Assembly: GCA_034436045.1 (NCBI GenBank)
Contig: DAOTVZ010000005.1
Location: forward strand, 1-48,572
DNA: 48,572 nucleotides
Direction: 5' to 3'
Source of the DNA: H111-94 sp034436045
Lineage (GTDB): Bacteria; Chloroflexota; Ktedonobacteria; Ktedonobacterales; Ktedonobacteraceae
Part shown: in pieces, positions 18,130-26,847 of the stretch
How the letters are laid out: each line of letters begins with the position of its first letter
Position numbering within the stretch: position 1 is the stretch's first letter
The notes under the pieces: generated by a model
What the model saw: only the letters and a program-made list of their open reading frames with translations
Database searches by the model: none
What the model was told of the DNA's origin: nothing
Program-made: the position numbers and the translations under genes

Positions 18130-19398
18130 AAGACTTTTCAGCACTGCATGGGCAGCGTATTCGCCACTGTGCATGGCTCCCTGGATGCTGCTAGACTTCG
18201 TGTACTCGCCTGCAACGAACAAACCATCAACAGAGGTGCGGTTGTTCGGTAGGCGATCAAAGATGCCCGGCGGCTGCGCAAACTGCGAGAAGGGGATGCG
18301 ATAGATAGCCAGTAGCTGCCAGCGACTCAGGTCATATGCAGGGAACCAGCGTGCCATCTCTTGAATGGCCCTGTGCGCCACCTGCTCGTCATCCTCCTGC
18401 GGATTGCCTAGCACCGTCGCGGACAACAGGTGCTTGCGGCGTGGCGCATAGCTGGGCGCGATATTGCTCAACAGCACTGCGTTATTGACGTAGGCGTCGG
18501 CGTTGGCATTCAGCACGATCTTTCGCTGTGTGTAAAGTTGCTCGTCGCCCGCGAAGTAGAGGCACGTGCTGCTCACCGCCTGCGTGGGCAGAGGCTTATC
18601 GACCAGGGTAGTGGCAACGGGACTCTCTGTCGCCACTACCACCTGCTCCGCCTCAATCTTCTCGCCGTTCGCCAGCAAGACGCCCTGCACTTTGCCATCC
18701 TCGACCAGCACTTTCTCCACACGCGCGTGGCAGCGCACCGTTCCTTTGGGCAGGTGGGCGGCCAGTTGTTCAGGAATGCGCTGCATGCCCTCCGCCGGAA
18801 GCACGGTATCGCCGCTTGCCAACATTTTGAAGGTGAACTGGAACATGCGTGCGCTGGTCTGAAGCGAGCGATCCAGGAAGATGCCACCATAGAATGGACG
18901 AGCGAAATTGTCGATGAAACCTTCGCCGAAACCCTGGCGGCGTAAAAATGCCTCCGTTGTCTCGTCTTGCCCATCTGGCTGGGCCTTGCCAGCAAAGATG
19001 TCGCCCGTTGTCAGGCCGCGTAGTTGCGCTACCAGACGCAGCACGCGCAACTTGTCTGGCGTCGAGATGAGCGGATTGAGCAGGCTGGCGGGCAGGTGAT
19101 CTGGCTCACGCAGGGGGTCAGCGACCTCGTAACGCTTGCCGTCTTTCACGATAATCGCGCCGGGGTCGAACTTACGGATTTTCAAGCGACTATAGTCCAG
19201 GTGGCGCTCAGCGGCGGCATAGGCCGTGAACAACACCTGGAAGCCGCGATCCAGGCGATAGCCGTCCTCGTGATAGTCTGTGCGCACACGCCCACCCACC
19301 TGGTCGGCGGCCTCCAGCACTAGTACCTGCTTACCGGCATCCACCAGCATTCCGGCGCAGGTCAGACCCGCCAGGCCCGCGCCAACAACGATAATCAT
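18118..19398 (-). CDS. FAD-dependent amine-oxidase-like protein (phytoene desaturase fold)
   Basis: A 426-aa flavoprotein with an N-terminal Rossmann motif VVGAGLAGLTCAGML and the family's second signature ADQVGGRVRTD. A central ARPFYGGIFLDRSL and the C-terminal GLFVAGEYTKSSSIQGAMHSG match the amine oxidase/protoporphyrinogen oxidase/carotenoid desaturase superfamily. No signal peptide. The specific substrate cannot be set; no crtB or hem genes lie beside it. GGAG lies 9 bases before ATG 19398; a GTG two codons earlier (19404) is possible. It begins 13 bases after the DUF1015 gene and is probably co-transcribed. Confidence 0.88.
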   Translation of the reverse strand: MIIVVGAGLAGLTCAGMLVDAGKQVLVLEAADQVGGRVRTDYHEDGYRLDRGFQVLFTAYAAAERHLDYSRLKIRKFDPGAIIVKDGKRYEVADPLREPDHLPASLLNPLISTPDKLRVLRLVAQLRGLTTGDIFAGKAQPDGQDETTEAFLRRQGFGEGFIDNFARPFYGGIFLDRSLQTSARMFQFTFKMLASGDTVLPAEGMQRIPEQLAAHLPKGTVRCHARVEKVLVEDGKVQGVLLANGEKIEAEQVVVATESPVATTLVDKPLPTQAVSSTCLYFAGDEQLYTQRKIVLNANADAYVNNAVLLSNIAPSYAPRRKHLLSATVLGNPQEDDEQVAHRAIQEMARWFPAYDLSRWQLLAIYRIPFSQFAQPPGIFDRLPNNRTSVDGLFVAGEYTKSSSIQGAMHSGEYAAHAVLKSLVGV

Positions 19399-19411
19399 AT
19401 GCACATACTCC

Positions 19412-20716
19412 TTACCACAACGGGTTCATCACCAACCCCGTCATGAGCTTGGGATAGAAGTAGGTAGACTTTTGCGGCATCTGGTCATCGGCATCCGCCA
19501 CCGCACACACCTGACGCACGCGCGTGGCATTGAGCAGCAGCGCCACCTGCGCCGAGCCGTCGCGCACCGCTTGCAGCGTCTCCGCCGTATCGTGGCTGTA
19601 ACGAATATGTGCGCCCGCCGCCATCGCTTCCGCGCCCAGGCCGAGCAGTTCGTCCAGAATAAGCTGGTGCGCCACCGCAACATCCAGTTCGTTCCAGGCC
19701 ATCGAATGCCCACTGTCCTGCATACGTTCCTGCCCCCGCTCATTGAGCATCAGCAGCAACGTCCGGTGCGGCGCACTGATAATAAAGGCCGTCTGCTCTT
19801 GACCAGCCTCGGCCAGTTGTAGTTCCATCTCACGCGCCGTCATGGCCGTCAACTCCCGCACGCTAAAGTAGCGCTCCACATCTGACGAGAAGAGTCGCGC
19901 CAGCACCTTCTGCTCCAGCCCAAAGAGAAGGCGATGTGTCGGCAGGACTAACAAACCTGGATCATCCAGGTCAATCAGGGCCATCAGCACGAAATTCACC
20001 GCGTCATCTGGATGCAGTTCGTGGCGCTGCTCCAATATTTCCTGGCGGTAGGCCAGCGCCGTCTCGTAGCGATGATGACCGTCCGCTATGTATAATTGAC
20101 GCTGGGAAAAGAAGTCCTGGATCAGGGCAATTTGCTGTACATCGGTAATGGGATGCAGCCGATGCTCCTCGCCAATATCATCCAGGAACTGTAGCTCAGC
20201 ATGTTCACCAGAAGCACTGAGCATGCGGCGTATACGTCCTTGCGGGTCATCATACATGCACATAATCGGGCTGAAATTAGTGGCGCAGGCACGCAACAGG
20301 TTCAGACGGTCGGCCTTATCCTTCGTGCGCGTATGCTCATGGCGCAGTATCACGTGCTTCTCCCACGGCTCCAGGCGCACGCGCGCCAGCAAACTGGTAC
20401 GGAGCCGTGTCTGACCGTTATGAGTGAAGCGTTGCTGATAGAGGTAATACGACGGTTCCGCGTCTTGCTGCAAAATGCCCTGATTACGCCATTCCGCATA
20501 GGTGGCGGCGGCACGGGTATAGACGTTATTGAGGCCATTGTCGCCCTCATATTCCTTACCCAGTTCTAGCCGAATCACATTGTAGGGATGCCGTTCATAA
20601 TATGCCGCCTGTGCCTGCGGGCTGATAACATCATAGGGCGGGGTAACTAGTCGCGCAATCTCTGATCTCAACGCGGGCGCATAGCGTATGCCACGCAAAG
20701 GTCTAACATCTGCCAT
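19412..20716 (-). CDS. DUF1015-family protein
   Basis: A 434-aa soluble protein with the DUF1015 opening (VRPLRGIRY, VTPPYDVIS) and the family's core motif ADGHHRYETALAYR. Tracts such as DDPGLLVLPTHR are also typical. The function of this family is not established to my knowledge. GGGGAG lies about 11 bases before the ATG. The leader contains AGTCCG-N7-CGGACT (20748-20766), a possible hairpin. It heads a two-gene unit with the FAD amine-oxidase-like gene. Confidence 0.88.
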   Translation of the reverse strand: MADVRPLRGIRYAPALRSEIARLVTPPYDVISPQAQAAYYERHPYNVIRLELGKEYEGDNGLNNVYTRAAATYAEWRNQGILQQDAEPSYYLYQQRFTHNGQTRLRTSLLARVRLEPWEKHVILRHEHTRTKDKADRLNLLRACATNFSPIMCMYDDPQGRIRRMLSASGEHAELQFLDDIGEEHRLHPITDVQQIALIQDFFSQRQLYIADGHHRYETALAYRQEILEQRHELHPDDAVNFVLMALIDLDDPGLLVLPTHRLLFGLEQKVLARLFSSDVERYFSVRELTAMTAREMELQLAEAGQEQTAFIISAPHRTLLLMLNERGQERMQDSGHSMAWNELDVAVAHQLILDELLGLGAEAMAAGAHIRYSHDTAETLQAVRDGSAQVALLLNATRVRQVCAVADADDQMPQKSTYFYPKLMTGLVMNPLW

Positions 20717-20847
20717 AGAAATTTCTGCTCCCCAACAAAATATGCTGAGTCCGCTGCAAACGGACTGGTATTAGAAAACTCAACACGAACCGATAGCTCG
20801 TCGCTCTCATTGTACCATGTGGGGGCCAGCAGGATAGAAGCTGCTAT

Positions 20848-20899
20848 TTGTGACGCTGAAACTATCTTGCTAGATTTAACGAGTAGACAGTATAAGTTC
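20848..20899 (+). promoter_or_regulatory. Shared upstream box, copy A (before lysozyme-like gene)
   Basis: Aligned without gaps to 22874-22920, 37 of 47 bases match, including CTGAA, the near-palindrome TCTTGCTAGA (20865-20874) and TAGACAG (20884-20890). TTGCTA-N18-TATAAG inside it could be a -35/-10 pair. It ends about 36 bases before the start codon at 20935. Confidence 0.7.
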
Positions 20900-20934
20900 G
20901 CTAATAGATAGAAAGTATCACAAAGTCAGAGTAT

Positions 20935-21753
20935 ATGAAAAATCAAAAACTCAATAATAAGATACTAATTTCTAAATTCCAAAAAAGAATATTGCTTCTG
21001 CTTATTCTCCTTATCCTTGCTCCCGAAACAACTGCAAGAGCCTTTCTATCCCTACAACGGCGCACCGCACAAGCCAATTTTTCGACGTTACCTCCTGGCT
21101 CAGCATTACCGGACGATGCATACTGTGCAACACAAGTTATTCGTAATAGCTGGGAACCACGGCCCGATAATACTACTGCTAACCATACCACTTTCCCTAA
21201 CTATCATATACAACCCGATCCACGTTCACCTGATGAGGTATATGTCAACCGCGTTACGGGCAATTTTACAGGAACGACGGATGAAATTTTTCAATGGGCT
21301 TCCTGTAAATGGGGAATTGATATTAACATGATTCGTGCCCAGGCCGTTGTAGAAAGCAGTTGGCATCAATCGACATTAGGAGACTGTAGCGGAAGCCCCA
21401 TTCCAGAAACACATGGATGTCAAAGCTTTGGCATCCTGCAAATCAAAGGCGCAAGTAACCCACCTGTTTTTCCAGGTACCTGGCCATATGGATATAAGAG
21501 TACCGCGTTCAATGTTGATTATGCTATGGCTATCAGACGCGCATGCTTTGATGGAAAACTCACCTATCTTGGCAATAGCTATCATGCAGGAGACCTGTGG
21601 GGATGCATGGGAGAATGGTATTCAGGGCATTGGTATGATGCTGGAGCGCTGGATTATATCAGTAAAGTAAGAAGAGCGTATGACAATAAAACATGGAATA
21701 CTTACGGCGCTGGCCCTGCACCAACATTCCCCACTACTCTCTCACCAAAGTAG
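20935..21753 (+). CDS. Secreted lysozyme-fold (SLT-like) protein
   Basis: A 272-aa exported protein. A basic start and hydrophobic segment (about 19-36, ending ETTARA) make a signal peptide or anchor. The C-terminal half has the lytic transglycosylase pattern: RAQAVVESSW with the likely catalytic Glu140, then SFGILQIKG, and an aromatic-rich WYSGHWYDAGALDYI near the end. Six or more cysteines (for example 64, 124) suggest disulfides outside the cell. It may cut peptidoglycan. The base composition is more AT-rich than its neighbours. No clear ribosome site precedes the ATG. The 47-bp box shared with the NRPS-like gene lies upstream. Confidence 0.8.
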   Translation: MKNQKLNNKILISKFQKRILLLLILLILAPETTARAFLSLQRRTAQANFSTLPPGSALPDDAYCATQVIRNSWEPRPDNTTANHTTFPNYHIQPDPRSPDEVYVNRVTGNFTGTTDEIFQWASCKWGIDINMIRAQAVVESSWHQSTLGDCSGSPIPETHGCQSFGILQIKGASNPPVFPGTWPYGYKSTAFNVDYAMAIRRACFDGKLTYLGNSYHAGDLWGCMGEWYSGHWYDAGALDYISKVRRAYDNKTWNTYGAGPAPTFPTTLSPK

Positions 21754-21756
21754 ATG

Positions 21757-21791
21757 CTCTCTCGGCGGGTGAAATCTCCCTGCCGAGAGAG
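21757..21791. terminator. Bidirectional terminator between lysozyme-like and luxR-type genes
   Basis: CTCTCTCGGCGGG pairs with CCTGCCGAGAGAG (13 bp, one G-T wobble) around a 9-base loop. It lies 3 bases after the plus-strand stop and 6 bases from the minus-strand stop. Confidence 0.85.
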
Positions 21792-21797
21792 TGCCAG

Positions 21798-22598
21798 CTA
21801 CGAATTATAGATGCCCTGGTTGAAGATAAGATAGGCAGCTTCTGTGCGATTCTGCACACCCAGCTTATTCAGGATGCCCTGCACATGCTTCTGTACCGTC
21901 TTTTCGGCAATGTGCAACTGCTCTGCGATGCTACGGTCGCGCTGGCCCTGAATGATAAGTTGCAATACCTCGCGCTCGCGCGCGGTCAACAAAGATACTC
22001 CACCGGCATGAGTATCCAGCTTGTTGAAGGCACCGCTATCACTACCACGTTGCCCGCTATGCCAGCCGGACATAGCCACCATACGTAAACGAAGCATAAG
22101 TCGTGCCAGGAGAATGGGGCGCAAGACAAACTCACCTTGATACAAAGCCTGAATCAGTGTCATAATCTCATCCGGGTCGATATCCTGTTTTGAACGATAA
22201 CCCTGTGCCCCTCCCATAATGGCTTCAAAAGCCTCTTGCTCATCCTCCACATCTGTGATTGCAAGAATACGTGCATCTGGAACAACCTGCTTTAAACGAT
22301 GTATCTCTATGAGATTATTCTGGGCGTTGCCCGCAGTAATATGTAGATCGAGCCAGATAATGTCAGGAGTCACGTGACTGGTCTGTACCATGCCTTCGCT
22401 ATAATCGCGCGCCACCGCGAATTGTTTGATGGCGGATTGTGTTTGCAATACCTGCGTGAGAGCCGCGCGCACAAGCCGATTACCATCAACCACCAGCACC
22501 GTCATCGGCGACATGGTGATGGCCCCGTCCGATGAGTCCGCTATCTCCGCCTCATGTGGCGCGTCCCTCTGTGCCTGGTCTGTGTGTATGTCTAACAT
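21798..22598 (-). CDS. LuxR/NarL-type response regulator
   Basis: A 266-aa two-domain regulator. The receiver domain (about 31-155) keeps the phospho-acceptor Asp84 (IIWLDLHI) and a Lys in GYRSKQD, but the usual acidic pair is D38-G39 (VVDGNR), so metal binding may be weaker. The C-terminal LuxR helix-turn-helix (about 195-257) is canonical: LTAREREVLQLIIQG, KTVQKHVQGILNKLG. GGGGGAAATC precedes the ATG, a good ribosome site. No histidine kinase is adjacent, so it is an orphan. It lies between the two genes that share a 47-bp upstream box and is a natural candidate for their regulator. Confidence 0.9.
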   Translation of the reverse strand: MLDIHTDQAQRDAPHEAEIADSSDGAITMSPMTVLVVDGNRLVRAALTQVLQTQSAIKQFAVARDYSEGMVQTSHVTPDIIWLDLHITAGNAQNNLIEIHRLKQVVPDARILAITDVEDEQEAFEAIMGGAQGYRSKQDIDPDEIMTLIQALYQGEFVLRPILLARLMLRLRMVAMSGWHSGQRGSDSGAFNKLDTHAGGVSLLTAREREVLQLIIQGQRDRSIAEQLHIAEKTVQKHVQGILNKLGVQNRTEAAYLIFNQGIYNS

Positions 22599-22992
22599 GA
22601 TTTCCCCCTATCAAGTAGATGCAGTGACATGTCTGATACCTGGCAGGGATACCACTACAGGTAGGGATGCCCCTGGGGGTATCAGACAAACATTGTAATC
22701 GGGTTATTCCCCACATTTTATATCATAAACCAGACCACTAATCAATATTACTGTACTTTTATAGTACTACATAAATAAACTGATCTTATACTACAATGAT
22801 CAGGTTACAATGGATGTGGTATGTACCCTTTAAAGAGTGAAAATACGTAACTACAACTTGCGTGCTTTTTTGGTTGCAACACTGAAGCCTTCTTGCTAGA
22901 CTTACCGAATAGACAGCATAGTTCCCTTGCTGTTCTCTATCGCTATTTTATGTTCAATAATGCTTGACTCCTGGCAATGAAAGAATTATCCT
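22599..22992. promoter_or_regulatory. Intergenic region with long palindrome in the regulator's leader
   Basis: About 390 bases between the regulator (minus) and the NRPS-like gene (plus). TGTCTGATACC at 22630-22640 and GGTATCAGACA at 22678-22688 form a perfect 11-bp inverted repeat; inside it CAGGG/CCCTG and TACC/GGTA can also pair, giving a stacked hairpin. It is 31 bases upstream of the regulator's start codon and could be a leader structure or a protein site. The stretch 22690-22870 is AT-rich. The shared box copy B is listed separately. No gene is seen. Confidence 0.6.
22874..22924 (+). promoter_or_regulatory. Shared upstream box, copy B (before NRPS-like gene)
   Basis: Matches copy A (20848-20894) at 37 of 47 bases. 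TCTTGCTAGA is at 22891-22900 and TAGACAG at 22910-22916, with the same spacing of 19. The start codon of the NRPS-like gene is about 70 bases downstream. Confidence 0.7.
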
Positions 22993-25900
22993 ATGCCGAA
23001 TAGCACTGATACTAATAATACACAAGCTTCACCTGGAACACATATCGATGAGCAGTCGCACAGCGGAGAGGCAACACAACAGACTCTTGCACGCACCTTT
23101 CTGAGTTCTGCTCCTCTCTCTTTTGCTCAGCGCCAATACTGGCACTTACAGCGACTGACTCCCAATCGCGCTGCATGTAATGAATGTTTTATGCTCTCTA
23201 TGCCTGGACGTCTGAACGTATACGAACTCGAAGAGAGTTTACATTTGTTTATTCTGCGGCATGAAATATGGCGCACTAGCTTTCATGAGGTGAATGGACA
23301 ACTGATCCAGACAAGCCAGCCTGACCTGCTTGTACCCGTGACCGAGATTGACCTGCGTCACCTGCCAGCACGCTGGCGCGAGAATACCGCCCATCGCCTG
23401 GCGACGGAAGATGCCCTTCATCCCTTTGACCTGGGCCGTTGTCCTCTGTTTCGCATCTTACTGATGCATTTCAGCGATACAGATCATCGCCTGTTCTTTA
23501 CCTTGCATCAGCTCATTTTTGACAGGTATGCCATGTATCATGTCCTCTTACCTGAATTATGGGCCATATATCAGGCGCGGGTCAGTGGCATGGTGGCCCA
23601 GCTACCGACACTGCCGATGCAGTATGCCGATTTTGCGAACGAACAGCAACGAATGGCGCAACGCGATGAACTGATAGGGCACCTGGACTACTGGCGGGAG
23701 CAACTGGCGAATGCGCCACCACTGCTGCCTCTCCCCACAGATTATCCGCGCTTGCCAGTGCGCAGCTATCGTGGGCGACTCCATGCCTTTATGATACCGT
23801 CACAGCTTACTAGCGCCCTCAAGGCCCTGAGCCAGCGCGAGGGGGTCACACTCTACATGACGCTGCTGGCCGCTTTTCAAGCTCTGCTCTACCGCTATAG
23901 CGGGCAGGATGATATGGTGCTTGGTACCACAACGACCGGACGCAAGCGAGCGGAGACGCGCTTACTGATGGGGGCGTTCAGGAATATGCTGGCCCTGCGC
24001 TGCGACCTCTCCGGCAACCCGCCCTTCAGGACACTCCTGCATAGGGTACGTGCGGCGATAATAGCCGCCCAGGAGCATGATGAACTGCCTTTTGAGTTGC
24101 TGGTGCAGGCACTCTGCCCGGAGGAGCCGCAGGGGTATATGCCGCTCGTGCAGGTGGTATTGAGTCTGGAAGAGCCACACCAGAGGCTTCCTTCTGGCTG
24201 GCAAGTGATGCCGGTGAATGTGGATATGGGCACAGCCAGCTTCGACCTGCTGCTTGAGTTAGACGAGCAGGCGGATGGCCTGATGGGGCGTTTTATCTAC
24301 CGGACCGATCTTTTTCACGAGGCCACGATTGCACGTATGGTCGGACACTGGCAAACGCTTCTGGAGTCCATCGTGATTCAACCCGTGCAGCGCCTCTCCG
24401 AGCTGGCCCTGCTCACACGCGCGGAACTATTTCAGGCACTGGTCGAATGGAACAGGACACGCATGCCCTATCCGCCCATGCTTACCATCCAGCATCTCTT
24501 TGAGACACAGGCAGGCCGTGATCCCGAAGCGCCAGCGCTGCGCTGGGGCGAGGAGCTATTGAGCTATCGCGCGCTCAACGGGTGGGCCAACCAGATTGCA
24601 CACCGCTTGCAACATCTGGGAGTCGGGCCGGAGGTGCCGGTAGGTCTGTACCTGGAGCCTTCGCCTGAGATGGTCGTCGGGCTACTGGGAATTTTCAAGG
24701 CGGGCGGTGTGTGTGTGCCGATGAACCCGGCTTACCCGCCGGAACGGCTTACCTTCATGCTGGATGACGCGCAGATTGAGGTGCTGGTGTCACGACAGGC
24801 CTTGCTCAAAAGGCTACCTGCACTGGCGAGCAAAACAGTGTGCTTTGATAGCGACGGCAAGATACTGGCAGCACAGCGCGTGGAGAATCCAGTTATCAAG
24901 GCTCACGCTTCTTCTCCAGCTTTTATCGTATATAGTTTCGGCTCTCCGCCTGCCCCTTATGGCTTACAAGTATCACAACGCGCCGTCGTCAATGCGCTGC
25001 TCTCCCTGCACGAGCGACCAGGACTTGGCGCTAGCGATAGTCTGTTGCTGGCCTCGTCGCGCTCTTACGAGATGACCGCGCTGGAATGCCTGCTGCCTTT
25101 AACGGTAGGCGCGCGCCTGGTGCTAAGCTGCCCGGAAGTAGCGAAGAACGAACAGGAACTGACGGCTCTGCTCATCAGTGAGGGAGTGACAATCATGCTG
25201 GCACTGCCGGAAACCTGGCAGAGTCTGCTAGAGAGCGGCTGGTCGGGGCGACGCCTCAAGGCTCTTTGCCACTGTGAGGTGCTACCAGATGATCTGATTG
25301 CTCAGTTGCTGCCGAGAGTCTTTACGCTCTGGCATCTGTACAGTCCGGCAGACACGCTAACGTGGATCACGCTCTGGAAGGTCGATTCGGAGTTTGAGAG
25401 CCGCATTATCGGCTATCCCGTTGCCAACACGCAGGTCTACGTACTGGATGCACACCAGACACTTGTACCGATAGGTGTACCCGGCGAGTTATGGCTGGGA
25501 GGAGTGGGGCTGGCGCGCGGCTATCTGAATCGGCCAGAACTAACGAATGCGCGCTTTGTCCCTCATCCCTGGAATAGCGCGCCGGAGGCCCGCTTGTTCA
25601 GGACGGGTATCCTGGTGCGCTATCGCCCCGATGGTTCGCTGGATTGGTTAGGGCGCTGTGAACTACCGATAGTGGCAGAAGGTAGCGATGATGCAGTGAC
25701 CGTGCGTATGAAGAAACTACCGATGCCACATGTGGTAGAAGGTGAGCAAGTGAAACAAGAGGAAAGGAAGGAAAAGGATGAGCAAGAGAAAAGTAAGGAT
25801 GCCCCTTGCGGTCGCCCTGTAGAAGCAGTGGAGGATGCATGTGAGAAGCCAGAGTTGGTCAAAGTCCAGATCGGCACAAACAAACCAGCCTTCTTCTTCC

Positions 25901-26847
25901 TGCGCGGCATCGATCACAGTGGCTACACCTACTGTATTGCGCTGGCGCACGGTCTTGGTGAGGATCAACCATTTTATGCTCTCTCACCATTGCCACTGCA
26001 TCAGAGGACCTCGCCACCTACACTGGAGACGATTGCCGCCGCCTATGTTGCCACTATACGCCAGGCACAGGAACAAGGGCCATATCTGCTCGGTGGCTTT
26101 GGCGATGGTGCGCTGGTTGCCTATGAGGCGGCACGCCAACTACAAGCCGCTGACGCGCAGATTGACCTGCTGGCGCTGGTCGATCCGCACAACTTCAGCA
26201 TCCATACCCGTTTGCGCCGCGTCATTCAGCATGTGGGGACGTTGTTGCGCAGAAACGAGCAGCAGCAACTCTACAGTTTCCTGTGGCTGGCACATCTTGA
26301 GCGTTACCTGCAACATATCTACCGCTCGCTCACATTTCCCTTTTACAGAAGCCTGTTAGCTGAAATACTTGAGGTATCAGAGAGTGAACACAAGCCCGTC
26401 GGTGGTGTGATTTTAGCGGCTCACGCCCGCTATCAACAGGCGTTACGTGAGATGGTATGCCAGCAGGAGAGGCGGCAACTAGGACAGGAGCAGGACGAAG
26501 AGCCAGTAAAGAATGTGCGCTCTATTGCTTTCGCCTGGCCGACGTGGACGATGCTCTGGCCGGACCCCCTGTTTCCTTCGGTAGAGCAGTTACGCCATGA
26601 CGATGAAAGCCTGTTTTGCTGGCTAGCCGCTGCCTATCGGCCAGGATGCTATGGAGGTCGGGTTCGCTTTTACTTCACCAGAGATGTCTTGAAACGCGAC
26701 GGCGCTTTCTGGCAGCGTATCTCCGCGCAGCATGATAAGAAACACCAGATACGTACCCTCGCGGGCACACGGGAAACCTGCAAAACAGTCTATGCTCGCG
26801 TGCTGGCCAGATACTTACGCAACAATCTGGATGAAGCAAGCGGATAA
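22993..26847 (+). CDS. NRPS-like protein with degenerate C, A and TE domains
   Basis: A 1284-aa protein with NRPS architecture but broken catalytic motifs. The condensation region (about 40-465) has H172-Q173-xxx-D177-R178 in place of HHxxxDG, so the catalytic second His is gone. The adenylation region (about 495-895) reads YSFGSPPAPYGL at the A3 phosphate loop instead of TSGSTGxPKG, and RTGI (870-873) instead of RTGD. No carrier domain with its phosphopantetheine Ser is found; a charged Lys/Glu linker (900-960) takes its place. The thioesterase region (about 962-1284) has G-F-G-D-G at 1035-1039, lacking the nucleophile Ser. The frame is open over 3.9 kb with no stops, so it is not a decayed pseudogene by reading frame. 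The ribosome site is weak. A non-catalytic role is inferred. Confidence 0.85.
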   Translation: MPNSTDTNNTQASPGTHIDEQSHSGEATQQTLARTFLSSAPLSFAQRQYWHLQRLTPNRAACNECFMLSMPGRLNVYELEESLHLFILRHEIWRTSFHEVNGQLIQTSQPDLLVPVTEIDLRHLPARWRENTAHRLATEDALHPFDLGRCPLFRILLMHFSDTDHRLFFTLHQLIFDRYAMYHVLLPELWAIYQARVSGMVAQLPTLPMQYADFANEQQRMAQRDELIGHLDYWREQLANAPPLLPLPTDYPRLPVRSYRGRLHAFMIPSQLTSALKALSQREGVTLYMTLLAAFQALLYRYSGQDDMVLGTTTTGRKRAETRLLMGAFRNMLALRCDLSGNPPFRTLLHRVRAAIIAAQEHDELPFELLVQALCPEEPQGYMPLVQVVLSLEEPHQRLPSGWQVMPVNVDMGTASFDLLLELDEQADGLMGRFIYRTDLFHEATIARMVGHWQTLLESIVIQPVQRLSELALLTRAELFQALVEWNRTRMPYPPMLTIQHLFETQAGRDPEAPALRWGEELLSYRALNGWANQIAHRLQHLGVGPEVPVGLYLEPSPEMVVGLLGIFKAGGVCVPMNPAYPPERLTFMLDDAQIEVLVSRQALLKRLPALASKTVCFDSDGKILAAQRVENPVIKAHASSPAFIVYSFGSPPAPYGLQVSQRAVVNALLSLHERPGLGASDSLLLASSRSYEMTALECLLPLTVGARLVLSCPEVAKNEQELTALLISEGVTIMLALPETWQSLLESGWSGRRLKALCHCEVLPDDLIAQLLPRVFTLWHLYSPADTLTWITLWKVDSEFESRIIGYPVANTQVYVLDAHQTLVPIGVPGELWLGGVGLARGYLNRPELTNARFVPHPWNSAPEARLFRTGILVRYRPDGSLDWLGRCELPIVAEGSDDAVTVRMKKLPMPHVVEGEQVKQEERKEKDEQEKSKDAPCGRPVEAVEDACEKPELVKVQIGTNKPAFFFLRGIDHSGYTYCIALAHGLGEDQPFYALSPLPLHQRTSPPTLETIAAAYVATIRQAQEQGPYLLGGFGDGALVAYEAARQLQAADAQIDLLALVDPHNFSIHTRLRRVIQHVGTLLRRNEQQQLYSFLWLAHLERYLQHIYRSLTFPFYRSLLAEILEVSESEHKPVGGVILAAHARYQQALREMVCQQERRQLGQEQDEEPVKNVRSIAFAWPTWTMLWPDPLFPSVEQLRHDDESLFCWLAAAYRPGCYGGRVRFYFTRDVLKRDGAFWQRISAQHDKKHQIRTLAGTRETCKTVYARVLARYLRNNLDEASG

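Noticed and set aside
22977..23003. Eight-codon upstream frame overlapping the NRPS-like start
   Set aside because: It has no good ribosome site and no codon bias suggesting a regulatory leader; it is probably chance.
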